A stretch of DNA of 64,000 bases, taken from contig CM044879.1 of assembly GCA_024500155.1 (NCBI GenBank), forward strand, positions 38,833,072 to 38,897,071, given 5' to 3'. The notes under the pieces were generated by a model, which was not told the DNA's origin, did no database searches, and worked only from the letters and a program-made list of their open reading frames with translations. The DNA is from Chenopodium formosanum. Its lineage: Eukaryota; Streptophyta; Magnoliopsida; Caryophyllales; Amaranthaceae. The translations under genes were made by a program, and so were the position numbers. Position 1 is the stretch's first letter; every line of letters begins with the position of its first letter. Below, in pieces: positions 10,192 to 21,200 of this stretch.

Positions 10192-13093
10192 TCATTCTTC
10201 ATCTGACTCTTCATCATCGTCAGCACCAGCAGCAGCATTTAGGGCATTCAATCGTTTGATTAAGCTAGCCTTCCTCTCATCATAGGTCAGCTTCTTCAAA
10301 TTGTACCTGAAGCAAAAAAATTATTTAAGTTAGTAATAATACAGTGAAGTCCGCATGCCAAGGAAAAGGAAATATAAAAATTAAAAACAAAAAATCCCTC
10401 CAGCAAAGCTCACCTCTTGTGCTCCTTTGGTGGCTGTTTGCCAGACTTCTTGGCAATAGGATCAGCTCGGATGGCAGCATGAACCTTCTTGTACAGAGCC
10501 TCTAAATTATCAGCCTCAATTCCTCTCTTGATGTATTCACTGAAATGAGACTGGTATTTCTCAGGCTCATCCTCCATGAGAGTCTATAACATTGAACATC
10601 AGAGTTAGAGCCACAAAAGAGTCAGAAGCGTGCATAATTATATAAGAACTCTGAATCTCAATACCTACCTTCATGTAAGTACCAACGTGTCCACCATAGA
10701 TGTACTTGCGGTGGACATCAGCATCAAGCTGCTTGCCGTCTTTTGCAAAACCAGCAAACCTCTTGTCACTGTGTGGAATGTCCAAACCACCATCTAGTGC
10801 TCCCTGCAAAATAGAGAGCATTGGTCAAACAAGGTTTATCAATGTTCCTCAAACACTACGCACTGATATTTATCAACATCAGAACTTGCAAAGCAGCAGC
10901 AACACCGTGATGAAAATGTATCAATTCATTTGAGATATTCAATGGGTTTACCATACAGGTAAATAGCATTAAACCTAAATGACTTTGAACAAATGACATC
11001 AATGCACCATCACTAAAATTTCACTAAATAGCAAATGAAGTTACTTACATAATCAAATTGACAAAATACCCTAGGTTAAGACTAAACAGGATTAGAGACA
11101 TCATATATAAGATTTACAATACAACGGGTATTCCAGACACCTTCTAATTACACACATAAGAAGAGAATAAAAACTTTACCTTAAGAGCACCAAAAACTCT
11201 ATTTCCTGTAGTTGTCCTAATAAGACCAACATCGAGAAGAGCACGGAAAGGCCTCCTTGTTTCAGCAGGTTCAACAGAATAGTCCTCACCAGTTGCCTGA
11301 CAAACAAACTCATCAGAGACTAGAAGGGTTATGCATATTCAGACAAATCACAAGATTAGATCATTTAACTACCTCAACATTGCCTTCATATTCCTGGTCC
11401 ATCTCAAGCATCTTCAAGACTCTTCTTGCAAGAAGAAGTCCAGTACAGTATGCTAAAAAAGGCAATTAACAATGACATAAATATATGCTAACAGGTCAAC
11501 AGCATAAGATATTTAAATAAGTATGACGGATCACAAGGCTCAGTAGGATATTTACCAGCAGCGTAGTTAGTAAGACCAACTTCAAGCCCATAGCGGGGAA
11601 GCTCATGAGCATAGGCTGAAGCAAGAACAATATCACCAGCAATGCTCGCAGATATAATTTGTGCAGTTACATCTTTGTTAGTCTGCATTACATGTTAAGG
11701 CAGAACTACGAAAATGGACATCATGCTACAGTTCATATATCAAATCATTTCAAATTAAGTTCTTGGATAAAATTAAAAATTTGTATCATGGCTAAAACAT
11801 ACAGCAAATTATGTAAACTAAAAGTTGAAAAGAGCATTGGTTCTTTAAAGAAAGTGACAGATGAAATCAAATTGCTCATATGTGATAATTCAGTGAACAG
11901 TTAATTTAGTATTAGTAGGCTAGTAGCGTAGCAAAGGATACAAATCGCACAACAAAACGGTACTTAGGAGTGTTGTACTTGTTCTTGTCTTGGTTAATCA
12001 ATCGATTCCTGGCACGGTAATCGGTCTTTCCCTCTATTGATACATAAAAGAGAAAAAATTAGTTTTAGAAAAACAATCAAAAAGACTACTAAACAATTCC
12101 GACAAGTAAATGCAAAACTCAAACTCCTATATGACTGACCTCTTCTTCTCTTGAACTTTACTTGGTAACGCTTGAAGTAAGCCCTTGTTTTTTGAGCCTT
12201 CACAAAGGCCTGCAGCACATGGAAACTATACCATCAGCAAAGCGGTAACATAAATCATACAACTATCTACCATTCAACTTAATAACTAGAAAAACAGGGG
12301 CAACAAGTGAGATTCATGATAAAGCTTACTATAATCATTCCTCTAAAAAATGCAAACAAATCATTGTACTTTAAAGCAATACCATCGGTAATCGAAGCAC
12401 CAAAGTAACATTCCATATTTACGAAATGCAAAGTAGGAGTGTACTGGCGCTATACTTACACAAGGATCAAGCAATCAAACCCAACAATTTACAATTCCAT
12501 AATACATTTTATAAGCCACATAATCTAAACTTCATAATAGTGATTTTCCAGTAAATATCCATTAAAATGTCTAGGCTTAAATACATTGTTGAACTATATA
12601 AATGGCACCACTTTCATGATTTGCATTTCACCCAATACTCTCGATTATCAATAATACATCTAGGATTAAAGTTCAGCACAATTACAATTAAGATTAACCC
12701 TTTTCTCAATCACAAAACTTTTATATCAGCCAATACATCCCCATAATAAATGACCTAAGTTACAAATTAAAGCAAAAAAAGCAGCAAAAAACCAATCTCA
12801 ATAACAATAATCTGCAATTAAACACTAAATAACCTAAAACACAATACATTTCCACAATAAATCAATCAACTTCAAAAAAGATGCAATTTTTCTAGGGAAA
12901 ACACTTAATCTGAGCAATCAATCCATTTCAACAGGGGAAGAAATGAAACCCAAAGCAAATCAATCAATTCAATGAAAATCACATCAAAGTTCATCACAAA
13001 CAAAAAAGTTCAAACCATTACAAACAAAACTACAAAAAGAGATGAAGATCGATAGTAACAGAGAAGAGGGTAGAAGAGAGTGAAGCTCACCAT
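10192..13093 (-). CDS. RPL5: 60S ribosomal protein L5 (uL18), nine-exon gene
   Basis: Exons in transcription order: 13093-13091, 12209-12140, 12033-11942, 11682-11556, 11452-11373, 11296-11180, 10803-10669, 10583-10414, 10306-10192. Together they total 909 nt (302 aa plus TGA), the expected length. The product opens MAFVKAQKTRAYFKRYQ, then a basic KFKRRREGKTDYRAR segment, NRLINQDKNKYNTPKYRF, GLTNYAAAYCTGLLLARR, GNRVFGALKGALDGGL and PHSDKRFAGF. It closes with KEHKRYNLKKLTYDERKA and an acidic tail ADDDEESDEE. uL18 carries 5S rRNA, with uL5, into the large ribosomal subunit; the basic N-terminal half contacts the RNA. All introns are GT/AG. The first coding exon is the ATG alone (ATG|GTGAGC), as in other plant RPL5 genes. 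The gene appears intact and functional. Confidence 0.96.
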
Positions 13094-13190
13094 TGTTGCG
13101 ACAGCAGCAGAGGAGAGAGAAAGGAGGAGAGAGAAGCGCGAAAGAGCAGCAAAGTGTAGACTGTGAGTTTATGAAGAATGAGGGCGATAA

Positions 13191-13248
13191 AAACCCTAGG
13201 GTTTCTTCGAGATTGTTAGATCGACGGCCTAGATTTGTTCTAGGGTTT
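13191..13248 (-). promoter_or_regulatory. Telo-box cluster upstream of RPL5
   Basis: About 100-155 bp upstream of the RPL5 start codon lie a palindromic AAACCCTAGGGTTT at 13191-13204 and a second AAACCCTA (minus strand) at 13241-13248. Telo boxes of this sequence are a known hallmark of plant ribosomal-protein and translation-factor promoters, where they act with site II elements close to the transcription start. The GGCCGTCGA between the boxes is not a clear site II motif. The position suggests a core promoter or early 5' UTR. Confidence 0.65.
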
Positions 13249-13259
13249 TAATGGCTTTT

Positions 13260-14063
13260 TTCTTGGTTCCACTTTTGGTTTGGGATTTTGTAACCAAATT
13301 CTTGGTTACTACTATGCTTAGCTTCGGTATGTTTATTTTTCTCCTTACCTAAATAATTAACACGTTTGACTTTTTTCCGCTATTCAGATGTTAAATTTGA
13401 TCATCGTTTTTTTAACGGTGTATAAAAATAAATTTTATCATTATATTAATTTTTTATATTTTAACATTTAATCATTTACAAAGTATGTCTAAGGTTAAAG
13501 TTATGCATTGACACTTGTATCAAGTTTGACTTTATCAATTAGAGTATTCAGAAATGAAAGGAGTAGTATAGAGAGGTGATCAGAAATAATCTAGATCAAC
13601 TCAAGCTTTAACATCAAATGTCATGACTAGTCCCGTAAAAAAGGTGGTGGGCTTGTCGAGCCAAAGTGGGTTTATCGGGTTGGGTTTGGGTTACTTTTAT
13701 GGCTTACCTATACCCGCCTTTCTCGGGCCAAATTCGGGTCAGGTTAGCATGTTGAGCCGTAGTTGATCACATTTTACTTCTGTCTCGTTTTGACTTTTGA
13801 CACTATTCCGAACTTTACTAAATTTAGTTGTTGTAATTAATGCAACATAATCATGTGCGATCTTGTGTTGAATCATCTCAATGAGTATATAATAAAATCT
13901 AGTTATATAACTTTTAGTTGTTGATGTTTAGGGGTATTAATCATTAATTTGTGCGTTGTGAACTTGTGATAAAAGAAAGATGTCAACTAAGAAAACACCT
14001 AGTTAGTAGTTTAAATAAGTTTCTTTGTCCTGATACTACTTACCTCCTCTTCCTACTATTTCA
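13260..14063. other. Intergenic, no gene seen
   Basis: AT-rich spacer upstream of RPL5. A locally GC-richer piece at about 13640-13760 (GGTTGGGTTTGGGTTAC with TTCGGGTCAGG) looks like the kind of degenerate repeat common in plant spacers, but I could not delimit it. Confidence 0.4.
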
Positions 14064-14303
14064 TCGTTTAGAAAATGCAAGAGCTTGATTCATCGACTAG
14101 GTTGGGAAGTCACGATTCAACACTGTTATCGTGAAGTTAATCCGGCGCCGAATTGGCTTGTTAATCATGAAGTTGAGCTTACTCAACGCTTGGTTATCTT
14201 TGAGACAGAAATCTCTAATGTCTCATCTAGTCTATCTTCAGCATCCTCCATCAATTTCAACTTCATCTGCAAATCCAAGGTTAATTCACGAAGGCTAAGT
14301 TGA
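14064..14303 (+). pseudogene. RNase H-fold (RVT_3-like) fragment, retroelement remnant
   Basis: The open frame reads CKSLIHRLGWEVTIQH then CYREVNPAPNWLVN and continues to a TGA at 14301-14303. A Cys, an LI..LGW, then a beta strand (VTIQHCYREVN) and a helix beginning A..WLVNH matches the C-terminal end of the RNase H-like domain found at the end of plant non-LTR retroelement polyproteins and their domesticated relatives. There is no reverse transcriptase upstream, no ATG at a sensible place and no full domain, so this is most likely a relic. The frame at 14358-14627 just downstream has no similarity I can name. Confidence 0.45.
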
Positions 14304-14831
14304 GGTTCAATTACTAGGAAAGCTATTCGACAATGGAACGCAGGGAAGAGAAGAAGGATGATCCCGAGTAGTGCTGCCTCTAACACTTCTACTAACATGT
14401 TTTCTAGTTGCAGGTCCCAGATTGGAAAGAAGAGAAAGATTGTTAATCCCCCCATTTCTGATCCTCCTCATTACCAGAAGAAGTTCGTTTTGAACTCTAG
14501 CTATTGTACTTGTAGTTCTAATTTCACATTCGTAAGTCAGGGTCATGAACTTTCGTGTCAGTCTTGTAAATCTACTAGTGTTGTATCCATACCCATGAAC
14601 TGGAAGTATACCAGTGGGAATGGGTAGGTTTTTGTTTGTTTAAAGCTTTATAGCCATTGTCTTTAAAAAAAAAAAAAAAAAGGGTGTTTTATTGAAACAT
14701 TTGGGTAGTGTTACTATTGCTAGGAAGGTCTTGGCTTTGACAACTTAGGACTTTGTTGGCTTTATGTTTTGGTTTCTTTTTTTTCTTCTTTTTTTTTTTC
14801 TATTTTTTCTCCTTAGTGTGTATATGTACGC
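14304..14831. other. Non-coding or relic sequence
   Basis: This holds an unassigned open frame at about 14358-14627, whose Ser/Asn-rich translation contains a Cys-rich HELSCQSCKS-like patch, followed by an A17 tract near 14665. A retroposed fragment is possible, but I cannot support a gene. Confidence 0.3.
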
Positions 14832-14834
14832 TAA

Positions 14835-15076
14835 GGGCCTGTTCTCATTGACTGAACTCAGCTGAACTGAACTGAACTGAACTCAGCTGAACTGAACTGA
14901 ACTCAGCTGAACTGAACTGAACTGAATATTTTATAAGAGAAGGAAATTAGGAGCTGAACTGAACTGAATTGAACTGAACTGAACTGAGCTGAACTGAACT
15001 GAATTGAATTGAGCTGAACTCAGCTGAACTGAACTGAACTGAACTGAATTGAATTTCAACGTAAGAGAACAGGCCC
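14835..15076 (+). mobile_element. Tourist-like MITE with CTGAA-pentamer body, copy A
   Basis: The terminal inverted repeats are GGGCCTGTTCTC and GAGAACAGGCCC, with direct TAA target duplications at 14832-14834 and 15077-15079. The interior is a run of GAACT/CTGAA-type pentamers interrupted by GAATATTTTATAAGAGAAGG. A 3-bp TWA duplication with GGGCC ends is the signature of PIF/Harbinger-type (Tourist) MITEs. Confidence 0.85.
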
Positions 15077-15079
15077 TAA

Positions 15080-16191
15080 GTTTGTCTTTTCTTTGGTGCT
15101 TTGCCCTCCTTTTTCACTCCAAAAAAAATAAATAATAATAATTTTTCAAAATCAAATTGGCATACACAAGTATATCTGTATATGATTAATTAGGTCTAAA
15201 TAGTTTTAATTTTACTCTTTAAAAGTTAAATCTTTGTACTTTATGTAACAAGATTTTATTGCTATTATCTCTGTCAAAACTTATCCAAACTAAACTTCTC
15301 GACTTATACCCAAAATAAATTTGACCTATAATTGGGCAAAACCAATATGTCGAATGGCTAAAAAAATAATTTATTACTTACAGTAAGCTAATTGGAGATA
15401 ACAAACATAAAAGAACCCAACATGAAACGTGCACAAGTCTTTTCTTGACCCGCTTGGGCATGAGGCTTGCCAACAAGACACGTGGGGCTCCAATTGTAAT
15501 TGTAAAAGGTTGTTACTACGTATATACATCCATGTACACGGTACACCTACGGAGCTATGGTATTTTTTGAATATTTTGATGATTAAATTAAGAATGATTA
15601 TTGCTCATTTAAACATCAAATGAGCGAAAAATAGCCTTAATGCTTCTTGCACCCTGAGTTTGTATAAAAAATTTCACCTCAACTGTGCTCGGTTGTGTTT
15701 GTACAAAGGAATGGTGGTAAATATAAGTAGGTAGGTTTTGGACGATATACCTTTGCAATGCCCATGCCCAAATGTATTGGGGTTTATGTTTATTTCAATA
15801 TTTCTCTAATTTACGACCTTGTAACGGATTTTACAATTCAGCACATTATATCAACTTGTGAATAGCAAACCTGCAATCACCACACTCACCTGTAAACAGT
15901 TTTCCTGTAATATTTCAAGAAACCCAAAGTGAATAACCGTGCTTCATTTGTGTGGAAAGAATGCCCAAAACTGTAGAAGTCTTCGCAATTAATCGACAAA
16001 ATGGAATATCCAATATGGATTCAGAAACAAATGGCATTACTCATTTACAAATTGCTCTTGCAGGCTCTCAGACAATTCAATCTACTAAAGCTGAGCTAAT
16101 ATAGAATTTCTCTTTATTCTTTGTATACATGTTGAAGCATTTAGCTACAAAATCAATATTATGTACAGGTGACAGAGAAGTTGAACCAGCC
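15080..16191. other. Spacer and 3' UTR of the TBC gene
   Basis: No coding sequence. The end nearest 16191 should be the 3' UTR of the minus-strand TBC-domain gene. The rest is AT-rich spacer, with no repeat that I could delimit. Confidence 0.4.
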
Positions 16192-19100
16192 TCACATCTC
16201 TCGTAGAAGGTTGCTGATATTCCGAAGCTCCTTAAGAGCAGTTATTGCAGTTACTTGCCCTTTCTCAACAAGGGCATGTTTAGAAAGATTATCTAATGAG
16301 CCAGATTGACCTCTTTCTTGCTGGAATGTTGACTCGATTACCTGCCACACAAGCCGCAAGATCATTAATCAACGGTGGAAGAAACAAAATAAATAGAAGA
16401 TCAGCTGTTAGACAGAGCTCTTCAGCTTTCACAACATATGCCCATCAATTACAACGCATGTAATCACCAGACATCAACAGTTTCTAGTAGAGCATAAGGC
16501 TAAGCATTTCATATTTAGCCACCCCACTGGACAATTTCCCCACCAATGACTTACCTACCATAATTCTGCATAAACAGCCTCAGTAATAGCTGCTGTCTAC
16601 AGTCTACACGCCTAACCAAAAGTTGGATTTGGACCACCTAAATATTTTAACTTCCGAAGACATCAGATATTTACCAGTAAGGTGGGGAAACACTAAAGTT
16701 GTAGTCCCATCACGCCATTAACCTTTTACCAATCATCGAACTAATAAGCAAAAAACAGTATGCAGTACAAAACTTGAAGTTGGTTTAAAATCTTAAGACC
16801 CAACAATGGAACCACCTAAAGGCGAGAGGTTTTTAAGCAGGGATGAAAACTCACATCTCTGCCGATGATAGATTCTCTATTACTGTATTTTAAAACACAG
16901 TAGTCCCCTCCCAAAACAATTTACTCAATACATAACACAACAACTTGCCTTCAATCTTTAGTGTGGCCCTAAATCAGTGGCTGAAGACCAACAATCGCAG
17001 CCCTCACAAGCACACATACATTGAGATCAAAGTCATAGCTAAACAATCAATGCCACTCTGGTTTTACATTTTACACAATAAAGCATGGTTTTCATGTAGT
17101 CATGTTTCATTTATAAAAATGCGAAAAACAATAATAGCTATTTTATATGAAAGCAAACACCTATATCTGATCATTGAAGAGAGCAAAATAAGAAAGTCAA
17201 TAGGTTCAACCTTGAGCAATACCTGAATATTTTCCAGCATAGATTGGCCAAGGTTCCTCAACGCACATAACATTTTCTGGTCACAGCCATCTGATTTTAT
17301 ATTCGCAAGGCTGTAACTTGCCTCATCAACAGAAGATCCTGGTTTATTTACCTGAAGACTTCCTCCATCAGATGATTTTACATCCTCAACCTCAGGCCTT
17401 TTATCAGAAGTCTCCTCACCAGAAGATTGGCGCCCAAACTTCCAGAACCACTGAAACTTCCCAGATAAACCTTTTCGTTCCTTTGAAGCTGTTGTTGATA
17501 TTTCTTTTGAGCTACTATCAGAACCAAACACTCCATCAGCATTTGCATCTGGAGCATCAGAAACTGGTAGCAGTGACTCTTCTGCAGTGGATTGAAACGA
17601 AGAAGAATCATGGGTTTCGCCATCAATTGAATCATGGGATATATGTGATGCAATACTGCTCTTCTCAGAGTCATTTTCAGCAGGACTCAGCCGCTCTGAA
17701 AAGGCGGGAGAATGCTCTTCACTGGCAACACTCAGGCCAGAACATCTCTCGCCAGAGTACACATCATTTTCATGCTCAGCATCTTGAACAAATACATCAG
17801 ACTCAATATAAGGGGGGTCCTCGAGACAAGAAAATTTGTCATGATCTGTTTCTTCAGAATCTTCCCCAAAGTTCAGCTGCTGGGACAAATCTTCAAGCAG
17901 ACTTCTTCTGACAGCTGGTCTTTTATCCTTCTGTCTACTTTCTCTTTTTGATGGGGATGGGTCAGATTCCGTTCTAGATAACCTTGATTTGATTTTCTCT
18001 GTCCAACCTTTCTTCTGAGATGATACCTGTTTGGCAGAAGTTTCCTTCTTAGTTTCTGCTGCCTCCTGTGCAACTCTCCATTTCTCTTCCCAATATGTCT
18101 CAGGAACAAGACTCACAGGTGTTCCTGGACCACGAGAATCAAATGAAAGGCTATGTGCATGACCTTTCACTGCCATTTGCTTGCTCTGGGGGCCAAGGGG
18201 GCCAAGCCCAATCACTGGAGTAGAATGTGAAGGAACATTAGCAGCTAGAGCAAGTGCAACCAAAGATTTCGCTTTTCCTATCAATTTCTCCAGGTCTACG
18301 TTTTTAGGGAAATTGAGTAATCTTTGAAGGCACGAAGTGACATATTCAGTGGCAAGCAGAGAAGATCTCACATTGAGCATCATGGCAACAGCCATGGCAG
18401 AGATAAACGCTCCCCTGGGGGAGTTCAAGACCCCAGGATCATTTGCGGGAACTGTACCAGATGCACTGTTATCATATGAAAACATCTCGTCCCAGATAAC
18501 CAGCAGGTTCTCAAGAGAAAACTCACGGCCAAATAGAACACGTAACCAACGAAGAGCAAAGTATTGAGGTTCAACACCTAGTTCAGCAAGGTGATTGTAC
18601 AGTGAGGAATCAACAATGGAAAGCAAGTGGTAAAGTGCTAATGAAGCTTCAATGACTGGGGGTAAGCCAGATTGGGTAGCATTTGCAGGTGGATGGGAGA
18701 AAAACTCAGCCATGGCTACAGCACCACCTGCTCCGCTCATCAAAGCATCAAACATACAGTATGCATCATGTTCCATAAACTTTTCGGATAACAAAATGCC
18801 AAGCTCACCCTCTGCCCCATAAGGATCACTTAACTGAACAATGGTTTGTACACTAGCATCAAGTTCAGAAAAACTCGTATGTTTCCTGGGTCTTTCTTGA
18901 GGGCTAGCATCATCTTCTAGACTATTCACAGATATCTTGAAATTGAAATCATGACTTTCATGCAACAAAACCTCATCAAATTTGTCTACAAAGTGCTCTT
19001 CATAAATTTGGCGAACTTCATTAAGATGCTGAATATCAGCATGAAGTACATATAATAAAGGAGCCAACAGTTCATGCATCCCTACAATTGGAACACAGAC

Positions 19101-21200
19101 AAAAAAAGAATTAGTAGCCAGAGGAGAAAATTTGATTCCTAAGTGATCATAATTAACATCCACTTAATCAAGAAATTCATGGGTCATGACTCCACGAGTT
19201 CTGACTCCTGGATGTAAAAAACTATATTATCAAGGAAATTTAAAGACAATTCATCATATACACTATGTTAACTTTTACAACCATCCAAGTCTCACCATCA
19301 AAAACAACTCTAGTACTAATCAAAGCGCACTCTACCTTGTCTATAACCACATTCTGGATGTCGAAGGCACCACAACAATAAAATCCGCCTCAACAAGCCT
19401 TGGCATCCTGGTGTCTGGAAATAACTACCATGCTCAGGGTACAAGCGAGATAAATCTTTGTCAACCATTTGTTCCAACTCTGCATTTCGAAAAAAGCGAC
19501 CCCATGTACTATCTGCACAACAAACAGCACAGTTACAACTCAGATATTCCGCTTTCATCGATTTTCCCCTTTCTATGAGTACTTGAGCATACACAACAAA
19601 CTTTTTCTACATTTTTCTCCTTTCCTGTTATCAGTTTTCTCTACAAATTATCCAGTTCATGATGAGTGAGATGTCTAGATGAAAATGGAAATGTCAGGTA
19701 GGGATTTCACACTATTGGAATGTAGAGTGTCTGATCTGGATAAATGGTAAAATGAAGAATACATGATATATAGAGGAAAATTCGAAGCAACAAGCCCAAG
19801 GTACAGTATATATTATATAAATCTGTTCAAAATGCATAAAATAAAGCTCACCAGGATTTTGGGACAGTGGGTTATCTACAACTAGATCTGAAGGATTGTC
19901 ACTAAATTTGGTTACATGTGGGTCAACAAGGAGGCGCCTCCTTGAGGCAGCATACCTGTGGAAAAAAACATTACTTCCCTTCAGAACAAGAAACAAATTT
20001 AAATTCTTTCAAGAAGGCAATCACACACCGGGCTTGTAAATAAAAAATTTGAAAAAAATGATTTGTCAAGTTTTTACTAGAAGATATTACAGTGCATTTC
20101 CAAAGCAAATAAAGCAGTGTATCAAATTAAATATTGAGCTAATGAATTTGGTATACTTAAAATGGCACCTTATCTAAGTCAACTTATCTCTTTACTTTTA
20201 ATATGCATTTTTTACTTGAGTGGTTTGAATCTCTCTATACCATACAAATTCATCTCTAATACTCTAACCCTTTCGAATAATATCAAAGAGCTTATCTCAA
20301 TTATATTTTATGACTACTCCATTGGAGAAACATAGCTAAATCCATACTTAAGTACATGAAATGTCAGGTTTTTACTCGATGAAACATCATTATGTGCCGT
20401 GAAGACGATTAAACTTTAGCAATTAAAAGTAAATCCACAAGATATCTACAAACAAATAACACATTATAACATGTATCCTTCAGTTACAAGTAATAAGAAT
20501 GTACCGCATCCAACATCAACTGAATTATCAAAAACACAAGCGAAATCAATGTCCTTGCAAACAATTAAAATTCGCCCGAGAGTAAAAAGGACCAAATAAC
20601 ACATATTCACCAAATTCGCCCGAGAGTAAGAATGACCACCGGAACATAATTTTTCTTTCAAACCTCTAATTTCATTAATCAAAATTCGGCAGCTTTCCAC
20701 ACTGTTACTAAGGAGTACATTAAGCAATGTTGAGAATGTCAATAATACAGAAATACATATCTCCCTAAAAAATTACAATTAAAAAAAGAATTCAGGTAAG
20801 CTCAATTATGAAACTAACAATAAGGCCAAAACTCCAATTAATTTCATCAATAAAATACAATCAAACAAATAAGCTAACAAAACTTAAAACCCAGAAACCA
20901 AATCATCTAAAAACCAAAACCCAATTCAGAAAACCTGATGCCAACAACATGAACCCTAAATTAATTTTGCCCCAGATTAAAATTAATTAACAAGCAAGCA
21001 AACTAATTAAAACAAAGAAATTACCGACGGCGGGAATCGGCAGAAACACGGCGAAGATCATCAATGGAGGAAGAAGAAGAGGGAAGAACCCCAAGATTTA
21101 TACGCCATCGAACACTTCTAAGATCAGGAAAACGCGACTCCATTGAAGAAGAACACGGCAATGATTCCGCCATTTCCATCAAATTAACTGCCGGAGGCAT
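16192..21200 (-). CDS. TBC-domain Rab GTPase-activating protein (TBC1D5-like)
   Basis: Five exons: 21200-21025, 19955-19852, 19512-19336, 19081-17223, 16341-16192. They total 2466 nt, giving 821 aa, close to plant TBC1D5-like proteins. The start MPPAVNLMEMAES follows a leader with no competing in-frame ATG. The TBC domain occupies roughly residues 40-350. VDKDLSR around 110-116 matches the IxxDxxR arginine-finger motif (Arg116), and YRQGM around 150-154 matches the YxQ glutamine-finger motif. Both catalytic fingers are present, so GAP activity is expected, and the likely role is to switch off a Rab in endosomal or retromer-type trafficking. After the domain comes a long Ser/Glu/Asp-rich, probably disordered region encoded by the 1.86-kb exon 4. 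The last exon encodes a predicted helical C-terminus ending NISNLLREM. No frameshift or stop is seen. The Rab substrate cannot be read from sequence. Confidence 0.93.

Noticed and set aside
17318..17911. 197-codon plus-strand frame
   Set aside because: It is antisense to the large exon 4 of the TBC gene, and its translation is His/Gln-rich shadow sequence.
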